From NCBI GenBank assembly GCA_029339505.1, contig JAQISU010000025.1, positions 3,385,501 through 3,449,500 on the forward strand: a stretch of DNA of 64,000 nucleotides, in the 5' to 3' direction. Numbering within the stretch: the first letter of the stretch is position 1; every line of letters starts with the position of its first letter. Below are positions 35,430-43,517 of the stretch, piece after piece. Made by a program: the position numbers and the translations under genes. This DNA is from Unio delphinus. Its lineage: Eukaryota; Mollusca; Bivalvia; Unionida; Unionidae. The notes under the pieces are model-generated. The model was not told the DNA's origin. It made no database searches and was given only the letters and a program-made list of their open reading frames with translations.

Positions 35430-36803
35430 CTACGATTTCACAAAAAGACTAATTTGTAAAACCTCCTCTTGTAAATCAATCAGATTATTAGACTGGTCAG
35501 TGAGTTTGAAATTAATTCTGGTTAATGAATTATTATGACATCGCATATAGACTGGATTCACCGGGGACTCAATTATTAAAAACCCTGGAGGAGCTGTTGG
35601 TGCAAATGAATAAAGAATATATCCCTGCTGAGCTTGATTTGATCGTTCTAAATTTATTTGATAGCTTCCTTCGATCACATCACATACTAAATTGAGCGCA
35701 ATCACCGTTGAAATATTCACATTGAACGGAGCAATATGCCTGCCACCACCATCTGGGTCATTATTATGGGTCAGGATAGTTGTTTGTGGTTGTGATGGTG
35801 TTTTTTTCCACGTATCATGGATTTTTTTGAAACCTTCATCGATGGCATCATTGAGAGATTTTTGTAGTTCTGAGATATTATATCCTGGAAGTTTGAATGT
35901 TGGAATATCTCCTATGCGGATCCTATATTCTATTGCAAATAAATCTCTTGTTTTAGGACTACTGTCACCTAATACTTCTTGAATAATTTGTGAATGAAAT
36001 GTTTCCATGTCATTGATGATTTTGTTACATGTTTCTACGACACTGATAAATTCATCTCGGGTGAGAGTGCCGGATCTAAGAGATATAAACAACAACGAAA
36101 TATCGTTATTGAAAGCTGTGAAATTTTCAGTGATTTTATCCCGGTTAGCAAGATGATGAATAAGTCGTACTCTTTCATCATATTCTACTCTAATGAAAAA
36201 ATATGACTTATCATAATATCTATAGCTTTTTATTGGATTATCAGATTTTATCCTGTCTGTGATATAATCGGTTTTTTGTGGTTCTGGTAATTTAACGGTT
36301 TTTCCACCGGGTGGTAATTCAGGCCATCCTAGTACGGTTCTAATAGAACTCTGATAGATATCTACGACGTATCCTTCTGTGCTTATTTCAATGGCAGATG
36401 ATAGTGTCGGCACATGAACTGTTATAGCTATTTTTGATTCTTTTCCAGTAATCGATTTTATTCTACGCGCGAATTCATCATTGATTTGTTCAATTTGATA
36501 TGATCCGGTTGGTATGGAAACAACGTCCCAGTCTGGGGTACCGTCGGGTTTATTCTTATTTGCAAATACCAGTGAATTATTGGGTTGTTGACCACCAAAT
36601 GATTTTGACCTAATATTTGGCCAACTGTGGTATACTCGTAATTTTGCTAGCGCTATCTCCTTCACTGGGACCGGAGAGGGGAAATTCACACTGAATTCTG
36701 GATTCGTTGAGGTTATTGAGATCATGCTTGTTTGTACTGGGTTTGTGTTCTCCACTATTTGTTGAAGTAATTCCATCTGTGTTGTCATTGTTATTATACT
36801 CAT
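35430..36803 (-). CDS. Penton-/minor-capsid-like protein
   Basis: 457 codons, open. The N-terminal third shows the pattern KEIALAKLRVYHSWPNI, then DVVSIPTGSYQIEQIND. This corresponds to a conserved start of a Polinton/adintovirus structural protein family that I associate with the single-jelly-roll (penton) vertex protein. The middle is helical and charged. The C-terminus is beta-rich and ends QEEVLQISLFVKS, a typical last strand of a jelly roll. It would sit at the capsid vertices. The start could instead be the Met at 36771, since the first 64 codons overlap the tail of the upstream frame. It is the leftmost gene, next to the left TIR. Assignment is by pattern, so the family name is less certain than its virion role. 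Confidence 0.65.
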   Translation of the reverse strand: MSIITMTTQMELLQQIVENTNPVQTSMISITSTNPEFSVNFPSPVPVKEIALAKLRVYHSWPNIRSKSFGGQQPNNSLVFANKNKPDGTPDWDVVSIPTGSYQIEQINDEFARRIKSITGKESKIAITVHVPTLSSAIEISTEGYVVDIYQSSIRTVLGWPELPPGGKTVKLPEPQKTDYITDRIKSDNPIKSYRYYDKSYFFIRVEYDERVRLIHHLANRDKITENFTAFNNDISLLFISLRSGTLTRDEFISVVETCNKIINDMETFHSQIIQEVLGDSSPKTRDLFAIEYRIRIGDIPTFKLPGYNISELQKSLNDAIDEGFKKIHDTWKKTPSQPQTTILTHNNDPDGGGRHIAPFNVNISTVIALNLVCDVIEGSYQINLERSNQAQQGYILYSFAPTAPPGFLIIESPVNPVYMRCHNNSLTRINFKLTDQSNNLIDLQEEVLQISLFVKS

Positions 36804-37256
36804 GTTTTTGTACTTCTAATTTTGACATCGCAGAATCATATATATCTACCATCGCTGAAAACTCACTCTCTGATATAATTGTATCATCGAGCGATGACGA
36901 TATCAATGAGGATAATTGCGAGTATGCAGTGGATACAACATGAAATTGAATTATGTAGTCTTGTAGTTTCCGTTGGCTGCATGATGATATTTTTTTGTGA
37001 TTATTGAAATAATTCCAGCGATTGTTGTTGCCGCAGAAATGCAAATTGGAACAGCTATCGGAGCCATCATTGTCACTGAAGACAGTATAATACCAGCTCC
37101 GGTGATTACACCACTCACAGCGTACACAGTAACATCAATTGCGGTAATTCTCCTGCGATATTTTTTAATTTTCAATTCATACTCCTCAGACAAGGTTTTG
37201 AGTCTAGTTTGATACTCTCTGACCTGATCATAGCGATATTGAGATGATGAAATCAT
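36610..37256 (-). pseudogene. Two-TM virion protein, frameshifted
   Basis: The first frame (37256-36951) encodes a charged helix (REYQTRLKTLSEEYELKIKK). Two hydrophobic segments follow, at about residues 40-62 and 66-87 (VYAVSGVITGAGIILSSVTM, VPICISAATTIAGIISII). The second frame (37044-36610) carries the expected cytoplasmic or internal tail, LQDYIIQFHVVSTAYSQLSS and ISESEFSAMVDIYD. The frames meet at an A7 run (T7 on the plus strand, about 36988-36994), so a single-base indel broke one gene. The tail frame also runs 194 bp into the next gene. The family (TM pair plus helical tail) is a common Polinton accessory of unknown function, possibly membrane-acting in the virion. Confidence 0.6.
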
Positions 37257-37270
37257 TTTTATTTTAAATA

Positions 37271-37287
37271 CGCTAGCGTTTTCAATT
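37271..37287 (-). promoter_or_regulatory. Candidate Polinton promoter motif, copy 1
   Basis: On the minus strand AATTGAAAACGCTAGCG lies 14 bp upstream of the ATG at 37256, followed by an A/T-rich TATTTAAAATAAAA. A related sequence (14 of 17 positions identical) precedes the ATG at 41079. It overlaps the stop of the upstream gene. Confidence 0.45.
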
Positions 37288-38119
37288 ACGATTTACTTAA
37301 ATTCGCTACGAATTCCACATACCACGTTGTTGAGACCCTAACCAAATTTTTATCAGTAGATGTGATTGTAAACTTTTCAGTTGTATTCTTGTCGATGATC
37401 GTTGAAATCGTATTATTGACCCCGGATGAACTGGACGATGATATATTAAATTGAGACAATGGTGTTACTAGTGTTAATCGATAAATACCCTTAACGGTTG
37501 CAGTGATATCTAATTTGTTGTTTGTAGGTGTCCACTCAAATGATCCGTGTTGGATCGTGTATACTACGTTGTTGGTTTTCTCATGAGGAATTTTTGTTTT
37601 TTCAATGGCTGTTATCATCCTCGAAAGATCACCTTTGATGCCTTCGATGGAAGTTTTCGTCTCATCGATGGATTTTTTAATATCAGGGAGTTTTAGTTCA
37701 ATTTTATCGAATGTAGTTCCAATAAATTTATCAATGATATTTCTACGAAATGCGGTAAACTGTTTTATGTGTTCTTCGGTTTTAGATTGAAGTGTTGCTA
37801 GTTCTAACGCAGAATCGTTGAGAGTTTTAAATCGATCTGTAATCGTCGAAAAAAGTACACCCGGTTTGAGTTTACCCTGATCGGAAAATAACGCGATAGT
37901 ATCCTCGATTGCGTTTTGTTGTTTAACTAAAATATCATCCAGAGAAATATTACTAGATTTCAATTTACCCTGTTTGTCTTGAAATACAACTATTTCATTC
38001 GGGTCAACACTTGTTAAGTTCAACGTCTCAGCGATTTCATCTTTAATTTGTTTTGTTATATCACCGGTTGCAGTGTCATCGGGTTTGGGTTTCAGAGGTC
38101 TTCCCCAAATATCAATCAT
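37286..38119 (-). CDS. Coiled-coil structural protein, possible fibre/adaptor
   Basis: 277 codons. Residues of about 20-60 are acidic. Residues of about 70-190 are predicted helical with heptad-like spacing (IEDTIALFSDQGKLK, DIKKSIDETKTSIEGIKGDL). The last 85 residues are beta-rich (GSFEWTPTNNKLDITATVKG, KFTITSTDKNLVRVSTTWYV), like a small globular head. A coiled stalk plus C-terminal beta head suits a trimeric spike, but I do not recognise the family. It lies directly after the protease gene; the ATG at 38119 is 2 bp from the protease stop. Confidence 0.6.
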   Translation of the reverse strand: MIDIWGRPLKPKPDDTATGDITKQIKDEIAETLNLTSVDPNEIVVFQDKQGKLKSSNISLDDILVKQQNAIEDTIALFSDQGKLKPGVLFSTITDRFKTLNDSALELATLQSKTEEHIKQFTAFRRNIIDKFIGTTFDKIELKLPDIKKSIDETKTSIEGIKGDLSRMITAIEKTKIPHEKTNNVVYTIQHGSFEWTPTNNKLDITATVKGIYRLTLVTPLSQFNISSSSSSGVNNTISTIIDKNTTEKFTITSTDKNLVRVSTTWYVEFVANLSKS

Positions 38120-38120
38120 G

Positions 38121-38558
38121 TTATTGTAAAACTCTTTCTCTCTCTAAAAAGCGATTACTTGTGTAGTCATTAACGACAATATGAGGTGGTTTTCCCCTTG
38201 GGTTACCCAAGGAGTTAGAAATAGCGTCAAGGACATTTAATACTTCACTGCCGCATATTGGTGGGTCATTGATTTGTTGTGTTGGTAGCGTAGAATACCA
38301 AGTCTTCATTGGAAGGGTTTTTATATACCGCATAAACTCTTTTGGTGGGGCTAATCCATATGAATCAAAATAGACAATCCCACGTGGATCAATAGCGTAT
38401 GCAACCCAGTGAGTTCCAGATCCGGTGCTGTTATCGAGATTAATAATACCTGTTTTAGTTTTGTTTGGTTGATGTGGTAATTGATCTTTCATAAAAACTC
38501 CTCTGAAATTTTTAATCACTAGTTTTTTAGCAGCATCCATTAAATCAAAATTGGACAT
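38121..38558 (-). CDS. Adenain-like maturation cysteine protease
   Basis: 145 residues from the Met at 38558 (MSNFDLMDAAKK). Upstream in-frame Mets up to 38699 lie in a tandem-repeat region and are less likely. The catalytic set is visible: His50 in GTHWVAYAI, Asp65 in VYFDSYGL, Gln95/96 and Cys102 in PPICGSEVL. Its length and motif order fit the Polinton/adenovirus protease (C5/Ulp1-like fold). It would cleave virion precursors during assembly. It sits between the core protein and the coiled-coil protein on the same strand. The frame is intact. Confidence 0.88.
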   Translation of the reverse strand: MSNFDLMDAAKKLVIKNFRGVFMKDQLPHQPNKTKTGIINLDNSTGSGTHWVAYAIDPRGIVYFDSYGLAPPKEFMRYIKTLPMKTWYSTLPTQQINDPPICGSEVLNVLDAISNSLGNPRGKPPHIVVNDYTSNRFLERERVLQ

Positions 38559-38599
38559 GGGAACCATAGGTTCGGAAATTGAAGATTTCTGTATTAATA

Positions 38600-38730
38600 A
38601 ACCGTTCCTGGTAGTCTCAGGCCTGATCCGTGAACGGATCTCCCGCTGTACCATGAATACGGGGTTCCTGGTAGTCTTAGACCCTTTCCGCTGTACCATG
38701 AATACGGGGTTCCTGGTAGTCTTAGACTTA
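38600..38730. repeat. Tandem/inverted repeats upstream of the protease
   Basis: GTTCCTGGTAGTCT occurs at about 38604, 38664 and 38709, the last two within 45-bp units that also share CCGCTGTACCATGAATACGG. GATCCGTGAACGGATC at about 38626 is a near-perfect palindrome, and TTGAACGGATC recurs at 38735. It fills the gap between the protease start and the preceding gene's stop. Confidence 0.75.
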
Positions 38731-39132
38731 GTCCTTGAACGGATCGTCTCTTTTTTTATATCCTTGTCCAGCTGCCTTTTTCAACGCCATTCCTGCTGCA
38801 GTACCAACGGCTCCTAACGCTGCTGCTTTAGCCACCGCTGGGGCTGCTGCTGCAATCAATGCTGGTATTGCAGCTAACAATGGAAATATACCGCCTGTTT
38901 TCATCATATTTTTAATAGCAGCCGCAGAGAGAGTAATCTGAACCCCTTTTTTATCCTTGAAAGCATCATTGAAATGTTTCACCTGACGAGTTGTCAGCGA
39001 TAATTTATTTTCACCACCAGTCATTTGATTAGGTTTCAACGTGATTGTGGTTCCACATTTTTTAGCCGATTCTGATTGCAATTTTTTGATTTGACCAGGA
39101 GTTAACGTAACACTAATAACACTATATGACAT
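38728..39132 (-). CDS. Small virion core/membrane-active protein (pX-like)
   Basis: 134 codons. Residues 1-90 show SVTLTPGQIKKLQS, TITLKPNQMTGG and VQITLSAAAIKNMMKTGG, three short beta-type repeats each ending in a helix. Next comes an Ala-rich hydrophobic segment (FPLLAAIPALIAAAAPAVAK), then a basic tail with GQGYKKRDD. This layout is common in Polinton/adintovirus virion proteins and recalls adenovirus core or cement precursors. The GG pair before the hydrophobic part could be a protease site (inference). It is transcribed with the capsid gene upstream; about 50 bp separate them. Confidence 0.65.
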   Translation of the reverse strand: MSYSVISVTLTPGQIKKLQSESAKKCGTTITLKPNQMTGGENKLSLTTRQVKHFNDAFKDKKGVQITLSAAAIKNMMKTGGIFPLLAAIPALIAAAAPAVAKAAALGAVGTAAGMALKKAAGQGYKKRDDPFKD

Positions 39133-39181
39133 TATATATAATTGATTGATTCTAATTCAATGAAAAATCGAGAAAAATCGT

Positions 39182-40594
39182 TCAAAGATTTTCTACTGGG
39201 GCTTCTACCACTCTCATTCTTCCACCAACACCTTCGAGTAGCATTGATTTATCACTGAGAATGACAGCAACCGCTCTATAATCAGCAATAGCACCAGCAC
39301 CAACAACAAGACGATTCACATTAGCTCTAAAGTGTATATCAACAACTGACTGTCTCATCAAATCGAGATGTTCCAGTGAGAAGTAATAGATCGGATACAG
39401 ATTTTTAAAATCCAATTGTGATATTTGCAAACCAGTATCCACATTTTGATCGCGTGCCATAAATGACAACAGACGATGATAAACTCGTGCAATATGATTT
39501 TCTGTGTAATTAAGTTGTATATCCTCAGATGGTTCCTGCTGGCCGTTTATTCTCAGTGAGACGTCTTTCACACCTAATTGATCAAATATCATATGACTGT
39601 AGAGTTGATTGCCAACTCGTGTGTTATCCTGTAACGCAATAAATATATGACGTGGCGCAGAAACGCCTTGTTTTGATGCTAGGTTCCAAGTGAATAACCC
39701 GTTGATATTTGATTGCTTCACATCTGTACTCACGGTTAGCCAACTCAACAACGACTTTCCTCCTTGGTCCATAAATGATAGTAATCGTTCTTCTGCGGTG
39801 ATTGCTGGAGTCAACACTGGCATCCACAATGATATTTTTGTTAAATTGACTTTACCAGCATCAGCATTGGGGGCTGCAACATCTGCTGCAATCCTCCAAA
39901 TTGCGTCGTTATCATCACCCTTTCGTACAAGCGATACTGTATGCTTCGCCCCGTAGATAACTTTTCTGACGTTTCTACAGAATCCAAATATGTGATGCAG
40001 TGGAATCGCGCATGAAAATGATTTACGATCTCCTTGCAACATTGCGTTTCGTGTTGCGGCTCCTAGATTGAAATCAGGATCGTTGTTTATAACTACAGCC
40101 TCGACATCAGCATTAGCAGCACCAGCATTATTCTTTGGTCGTCTTATAATAAATGGATTTCCTCCAGCGGTATTCCTACCATCTTTTGCAAACATCATAG
40201 ACGGACCAGCCGATCTTGTATAATCATCAGAATATCTCGCTAACCCTATGATTGTTGTGGCCACATCAACATCACGATCTATGGACTCAATTTCTTTTCC
40301 ATCAATGAGATATCTAGCACTCTCAAATAACGCCATAATACCATTATTGAAAAAACCGACTTGAGTACCAGCTGGATACGATGCTCCAGCAGCTGTTACA
40401 ATTTCTCCTTCTACTTCAATAAATGCTTCACAGGGCAAAAAGTATTTACTGGTATCATGGACTTGAAGATCAATTCTTGCTCGACTATTTGAGTCTATGG
40501 CATGATAGGCGTAATATTGATAATCGCGTACAGAATCATTCTTGGGGACTGGGGCGTCTATATCAAATGCTGGATCAGATGATTTTTTGAACAT
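39182..40594 (-). CDS. Major capsid protein (double jelly-roll)
   Basis: 470 codons, open from MFKKSSDPAF. An N-terminal block, SKYFLPCEAFIEVEGEI, then FFNNGIMALFESARYLIDGK (residues 81-100) and EIESIDRDVDVATTI, follows the conserved start of the first jelly roll in Polinton-type capsid proteins (polar asparagine pair, hydrophobic helix, strand, loop). Alternating strands continue, with FSCAIPLHHIFGFCRNVRK and a second-barrel segment after residue 250. Hexon-like trimers would form the icosahedral shell. Length is on the short side for the family (usually about 450-600). No breaks are visible, so this is a good candidate for structure prediction. Confidence 0.8.
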   Translation of the reverse strand: MFKKSSDPAFDIDAPVPKNDSVRDYQYYAYHAIDSNSRARIDLQVHDTSKYFLPCEAFIEVEGEIVTAAGASYPAGTQVGFFNNGIMALFESARYLIDGKEIESIDRDVDVATTIIGLARYSDDYTRSAGPSMMFAKDGRNTAGGNPFIIRRPKNNAGAANADVEAVVINNDPDFNLGAATRNAMLQGDRKSFSCAIPLHHIFGFCRNVRKVIYGAKHTVSLVRKGDDNDAIWRIAADVAAPNADAGKVNLTKISLWMPVLTPAITAEERLLSFMDQGGKSLLSWLTVSTDVKQSNINGLFTWNLASKQGVSAPRHIFIALQDNTRVGNQLYSHMIFDQLGVKDVSLRINGQQEPSEDIQLNYTENHIARVYHRLLSFMARDQNVDTGLQISQLDFKNLYPIYYFSLEHLDLMRQSVVDIHFRANVNRLVVGAGAIADYRAVAVILSDKSMLLEGVGGRMRVVEAPVENL

Positions 40595-40647
40595 TTTATT
40601 CTATTTATCAGAGTCTAAATCGTGAAATCGTAAACGATTTTTCCATT

Positions 40648-41079
40648 TCATCGACGTAGTTTTTTAAGGCCACTTCCTGCTATCATGTTTGCAATATTGC
40701 TTTGGTCCCCTTGATTTACCATCGACGCTAGTTTTTCATCTACTGCGTTATTTATTATTTTACTAACACTTGCAGGCATTTCTTCTGTAGACGGTAACGG
40801 TTTCTTTTTTCGTCTCACTAATGATGTTATTTTATCCTTCGCAGTTGAAAACGCTTTCCCGGCAAGATCTCCAACAGTACTAATACCCTTATCACGAATA
40901 ACATCAATGGCTTTCATTGATAACTGTTTAGCTAACGGCATCACTTTTGGGGCCATTCTTGAAAAGAATCCTAAAATGGTCTTGCCGAGGCCATCTCCGT
41001 AGTATGCTCTATAAACTGGAAACCGTGAATTAACTACATAGACGAGGGTTGGTTTATCATGATTGTAGTGTACGATCAT
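40648..41079 (-). CDS. pVI-like/amphipathic virion protein
   Basis: 143 codons. A short N-terminal beta segment leads to AYYGDGLGKTILGFFSRMAP, with Gly-Asp-Gly-Leu-Gly before an amphipathic helix, the place where adenovirus-type minor proteins are cut and expose a lytic helix. A basic patch (TSLVRRKKKP) follows, then a second Gly-rich tail, GSGLKKLRR. Role inferred: internal minor capsid or membrane-disrupting protein processed by the protease. It lies directly upstream of the capsid gene on the same strand. Confidence 0.6.
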   Translation of the reverse strand: MIVHYNHDKPTLVYVVNSRFPVYRAYYGDGLGKTILGFFSRMAPKVMPLAKQLSMKAIDVIRDKGISTVGDLAGKAFSTAKDKITSLVRRKKKPLPSTEEMPASVSKIINNAVDEKLASMVNQGDQSNIANMIAGSGLKKLRR

Positions 41080-41090
41080 TATTATAAAAA

Positions 41091-41107
41091 CAATAGTGTT
41101 TTCAATT
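41091..41107 (-). promoter_or_regulatory. Candidate Polinton promoter motif, copy 2
   Basis: On the minus strand AATTGAAAACACTATTG lies 11 bp upstream of the ATG at 41079, followed by TTTTTATAATA. Compare copy 1 at 37271-37287. Confidence 0.45.
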
Positions 41108-41112
41108 GTTAT

Positions 41113-41856
41113 TTAATCGCTATGATACCCATTTGCTAACTCGTCAATGAAATCTCGATAGGTTTTGATATCCATGATACCGCCGGCAAATAACCGTCTA
41201 CAGATATCAGCTGCTTCATTAATTATTTCTGGAGAGTTATTTCCAGCTCGTTTTCCTCCGATGAGAACATCTAATCGTGATATATCGTTGATAACACTAT
41301 CAGGACAAGTGTTTCCAATCCTTGGATTTCCTAATCCACTTCCGCTATAACCAGTTGCTTCATCTAGTTTTTCTACATCCGCTTCTTGTAAATAATCATC
41401 ATCATCATCATCAGGTGGTAGTTGTTGTTTTTTTTGTCTCCGTGTTGGTGTTTGACGTCGTTCTTCTAAATCATCATCATCATCAGGTGGTAGTTGTTGT
41501 TTTTTTTGTCTTCTTGTTTGTCTACGTGTTGGTGTTTGACGTTTTAGTTCTTGCCGTTCTTCTATTTCTCGTTGTCGCTCTTCTATTTGTTCTCTTTTAT
41601 AATTACTAATTCCCTTTTTAAATTCCTTGTATCCTATCTCATCCTTATTCAAACGACCAATCCCTTTATTTAGTTTATACAAATAATCGAACCAATCATT
41701 ACTTGATATTCTATCATTTTTATACTCGTCCTTTAAAAAATCTTTTTTTGAATTATAACTTTGAGCAGCAAAATTACCAAAGGCTTGATAATCCTTTGAT
41801 TTCAATAAACTAGGTTTTTTTATTAATATTTTAGCATGATCAGTAAATTTATTCAA
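41113..41856 (-). CDS. Charged virion-associated protein with Arg/Gln-Asp repeats
   Basis: 247 codons. The N-terminal 100 residues are a helical basic domain (SKDYQAFGNFAAQSYNSKKD, FLKDEYKNDRISSNDWF). The middle has a duplicated unit of RRQTPTRRQ(T/K)-KKQQLPPDDDDD, seen in DNA as two near-identical 60-bp repeats at about 41395-41520. The C-terminal 70 residues (LDVLIGGKRAGNNSPEIINE, RRLFAGGIMDIKTYRDFIDE) form a small helical domain of a type I associate with Polinton hypothetical proteins. Basic-then-acidic repeats suggest DNA or capsid-lumen contact, but the function is unknown. A fossil relative may exist at 10.9-11.2 kb. Confidence 0.6.
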   Translation of the reverse strand: MNKFTDHAKILIKKPSLLKSKDYQAFGNFAAQSYNSKKDFLKDEYKNDRISSNDWFDYLYKLNKGIGRLNKDEIGYKEFKKGISNYKREQIEERQREIEERQELKRQTPTRRQTRRQKKQQLPPDDDDDLEERRQTPTRRQKKQQLPPDDDDDDYLQEADVEKLDEATGYSGSGLGNPRIGNTCPDSVINDISRLDVLIGGKRAGNNSPEIINEAADICRRLFAGGIMDIKTYRDFIDELANGYHSD

Positions 41857-41881
41857 CAGAGAAACAGTCGTTTTTTTCGGA

Positions 41882-42214
41882 TCAGTTTTTTTCAGTTTGT
41901 TCAGTTTTCGCTGCTATTTTTTCGAGTACAGAAATAAGACCCTCTTCCTTTCTTTTACCGTCAGGATCATCTCCCAGTATAGCACGCTCTACCCCCTTCG
42001 TTGCTGTGGTTACTGGTTTAAACAATTCTTCAGACCCCAGAGCAAAATCAGTTTGTAAACTCTGTCGTTGTTGCAGTTTATTTCTTACAGAGTCACGAAT
42101 TGGTATAAATTTCTTAATTGCATCTAGTCGCTCACGAGCCAGTCGGGTTGTTAATGCTTCATTGACCATTATTTGAAATCGCAAACCATTTTTCAATTGT
42201 AAAACACTTGACAT
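41882..42214 (-). CDS. Small helical Polinton protein
   Basis: 110 codons, mostly helical and charged (TTRLARERLDAIKKFIPIRD, ELFKPVTTATKG, GLISVLEKIAAKTEQ). Function unknown. Its conservation is supported within this window by the degraded homologue at 10556-10800. Its ATG lies at the edge of the duplicated hairpin region, so that region probably contains its promoter. Confidence 0.7.
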   Translation of the reverse strand: MSSVLQLKNGLRFQIMVNEALTTRLARERLDAIKKFIPIRDSVRNKLQQRQSLQTDFALGSEELFKPVTTATKGVERAILGDDPDGKRKEEGLISVLEKIAAKTEQTEKN

Positions 42215-42500
42215 GTCGGATCATTTTTAACACAGTCATGGAAGTGTTATTTCATCGTGAGACACCTTCTATCAGTGATGGAGAAAGTATCAAAATTGTA
42301 TATAAATAAAATAATACTGATAGTTTCTCCACTTTTTTGACATCAATGACATGTCGGATGATTTTTAACACGGTCATGGAAGTGTTATTTCATCATAAAA
42401 CACCTTCTATCAGGTTTGTGGAAAGTGTCATAATTGTATATAAAATAAATAATACTGACAGTTTCCACACTTTTTCATTGATCAATCTGACATATCGTCC
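42210..42500. repeat. Duplicated regulatory region with covarying hairpins (138-bp period)
   Basis: Two units (about 42210-42347 and 42348-42488) share CATGTCGGAT-ATTTTTAACAC, GTCATGGAAGTGTTATTTCATC and ACACCTTCTATCAG. A third partial unit starts at 42489 (GACATATCG). Unit 1 holds arms TGGAGAAAGTATCA (42279-42292) and TGATAGTTTCTCCA (42318-42331). Unit 2 holds TGTGGAAAGTGTCA (42417-42430) and TGACAGTTTCCACA (42456-42469). Differences between units are compensatory, and both stems carry the same single mismatch. The loops are TATA-rich (TTGTATATAAA). A smaller inverted repeat, TAACAC...GTGTTA, is also kept in both. Confidence 0.85.
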
Positions 42501-42524
42501 ATCGATTTTTGACATCCTCTTGAG

Positions 42525-42602
42525 GGTCGGCTAAAAAAAATGAGGGTCGGAATGATAATGGTCAGGCAATCAATGGTCGGGCAATCAATGGTCGGGCAAT
42601 CA
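42525..42602. repeat. Short direct repeats GGTC(G/A)GGCAATCAAT
   Basis: TGAGGGTCGG occurs twice (42531, 42541). ATGGTC(A/G)GGCAATCA occurs three times with 15-bp spacing (about 42558-42602), ending at the stop of the 133-aa gene. Confidence 0.8.
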
Positions 42603-42957
42603 AAATTGTTCATTTTCTTGAATTAATGCTCGTAGGTTTCTAATTTTAGAGTTGACTTCTTTTTTCAATTCGTATTCGTTACCTAATTCTTTTCGTATTC
42701 CTTCTACGATAGTATACAACGGGACGAACACACTGATGTCACTGGAAAATGAAAGAGAGTCTTTAATAGAATTCTGAATTTTTTTGATGAGTGCATACTT
42801 CTTGGGTAGCATATATTTGTTAGTGCTAACCCCGTATTCTATATCCTGAAAATCAGACACAATTTGATCAGGATTTAATCCATCTGATAGTTTGATATCC
42901 TGATTTTTCAATTTTGCTATTTCAACTATGATGCTATTCATGTTTTCAGAATTCATT
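42600..42957 (-). CDS. Polinton hypothetical protein
   Basis: Open from an upstream ATG at 43001. I prefer the Met at about 42957 (MNSENMNSII), which leaves about 118 residues and avoids overlapping the nuclease stop. Mostly helical (EIAKLKNQDIKL, KKIQNSIKDSLSF, EGIRKELGNEYELKKEVN). No recognisable motif. It lies beside the repeat region and could be transcribed with the HNH and Cys-rich genes. Confidence 0.55.
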
Positions 42958-43000
42958 ATTCTATAAGAATGACATATCTCTAATTGGAAATTATGATGCA

Positions 43001-43507
43001 TTAGACATAACTAAATTGAAATTTTTGCCCCGTCTTTTTTGAAATAGCAGATCGATAAATCCTCCCTGCAACTTTTTGTACAGAAGTCGGACAGATATTG
43101 AAATATTTTCCGGCTTCATTCATTGATTGAAAAATCATTTCTTCATTAGTTGTTGTATTCAAAGAGGTCACAGGTCTCTTCCCAACCGTTTTGCAAGTGC
43201 CAGTCTTTCCTTGTTTGGAATTCTCACTCAGTGTGATAGCCTGCAGATTTGATACAGAATTATTCTTTGGATTAGAATCCTTGTGGTAAATAACAAAACC
43301 ATCTTTGATCAATCCATTAAAACATTCAAATACGAAACGATGAATGAGATAAGTTTTCGTTTCTTTTCCCTCCCTAACAGTAAACCTAAAATACCCTTGA
43401 TTAGTCACAACACCGACCGGTTTCTTTAGTCTACGGTTTCTGATAGTACCATCACTGGATGCTTCATATTTTGTAATCACTGGATGTGGTCTGAATTCTT
43501 GGTTCAT
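43001..43507 (-). CDS. HNH homing-type endonuclease (NUMOD4-HNH-NUMOD1 layout)
   Basis: 168 codons. The N-terminal strand pattern ITKYEASSDGTIRNRRLKKP resembles a NUMOD4 module. An HNH core follows, with His56 in YLIHRFVFECF, His75 and Asp77 in VIYHKDSNPKNNSVSNL, and the Asn-rich turn. The C-terminal half (TSLNTTTNEEMIFQSMNEAG, FNICPTSVQKVAGR) is a NUMOD1-like helix-turn-helix DNA-binding module. These proteins cut DNA as free-standing homing endonucleases in phages and large DNA viruses. I see no intron or intein around it. It is immediately upstream of the 133-aa frame. Confidence 0.83.
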   Translation of the reverse strand: MNQEFRPHPVITKYEASSDGTIRNRRLKKPVGVVTNQGYFRFTVREGKETKTYLIHRFVFECFNGLIKDGFVIYHKDSNPKNNSVSNLQAITLSENSKQGKTGTCKTVGKRPVTSLNTTTNEEMIFQSMNEAGKYFNICPTSVQKVAGRIYRSAISKKTGQKFQFSYV

Positions 43508-43517
43508 ATATACTATT

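Noticed and set aside
35134..35538. Extension of LINE-A ORF1 into a 274-codon protein
   Set aside because: After 35133 the frame reads through the Polinton TIR by chance; it is not LINE coding sequence.
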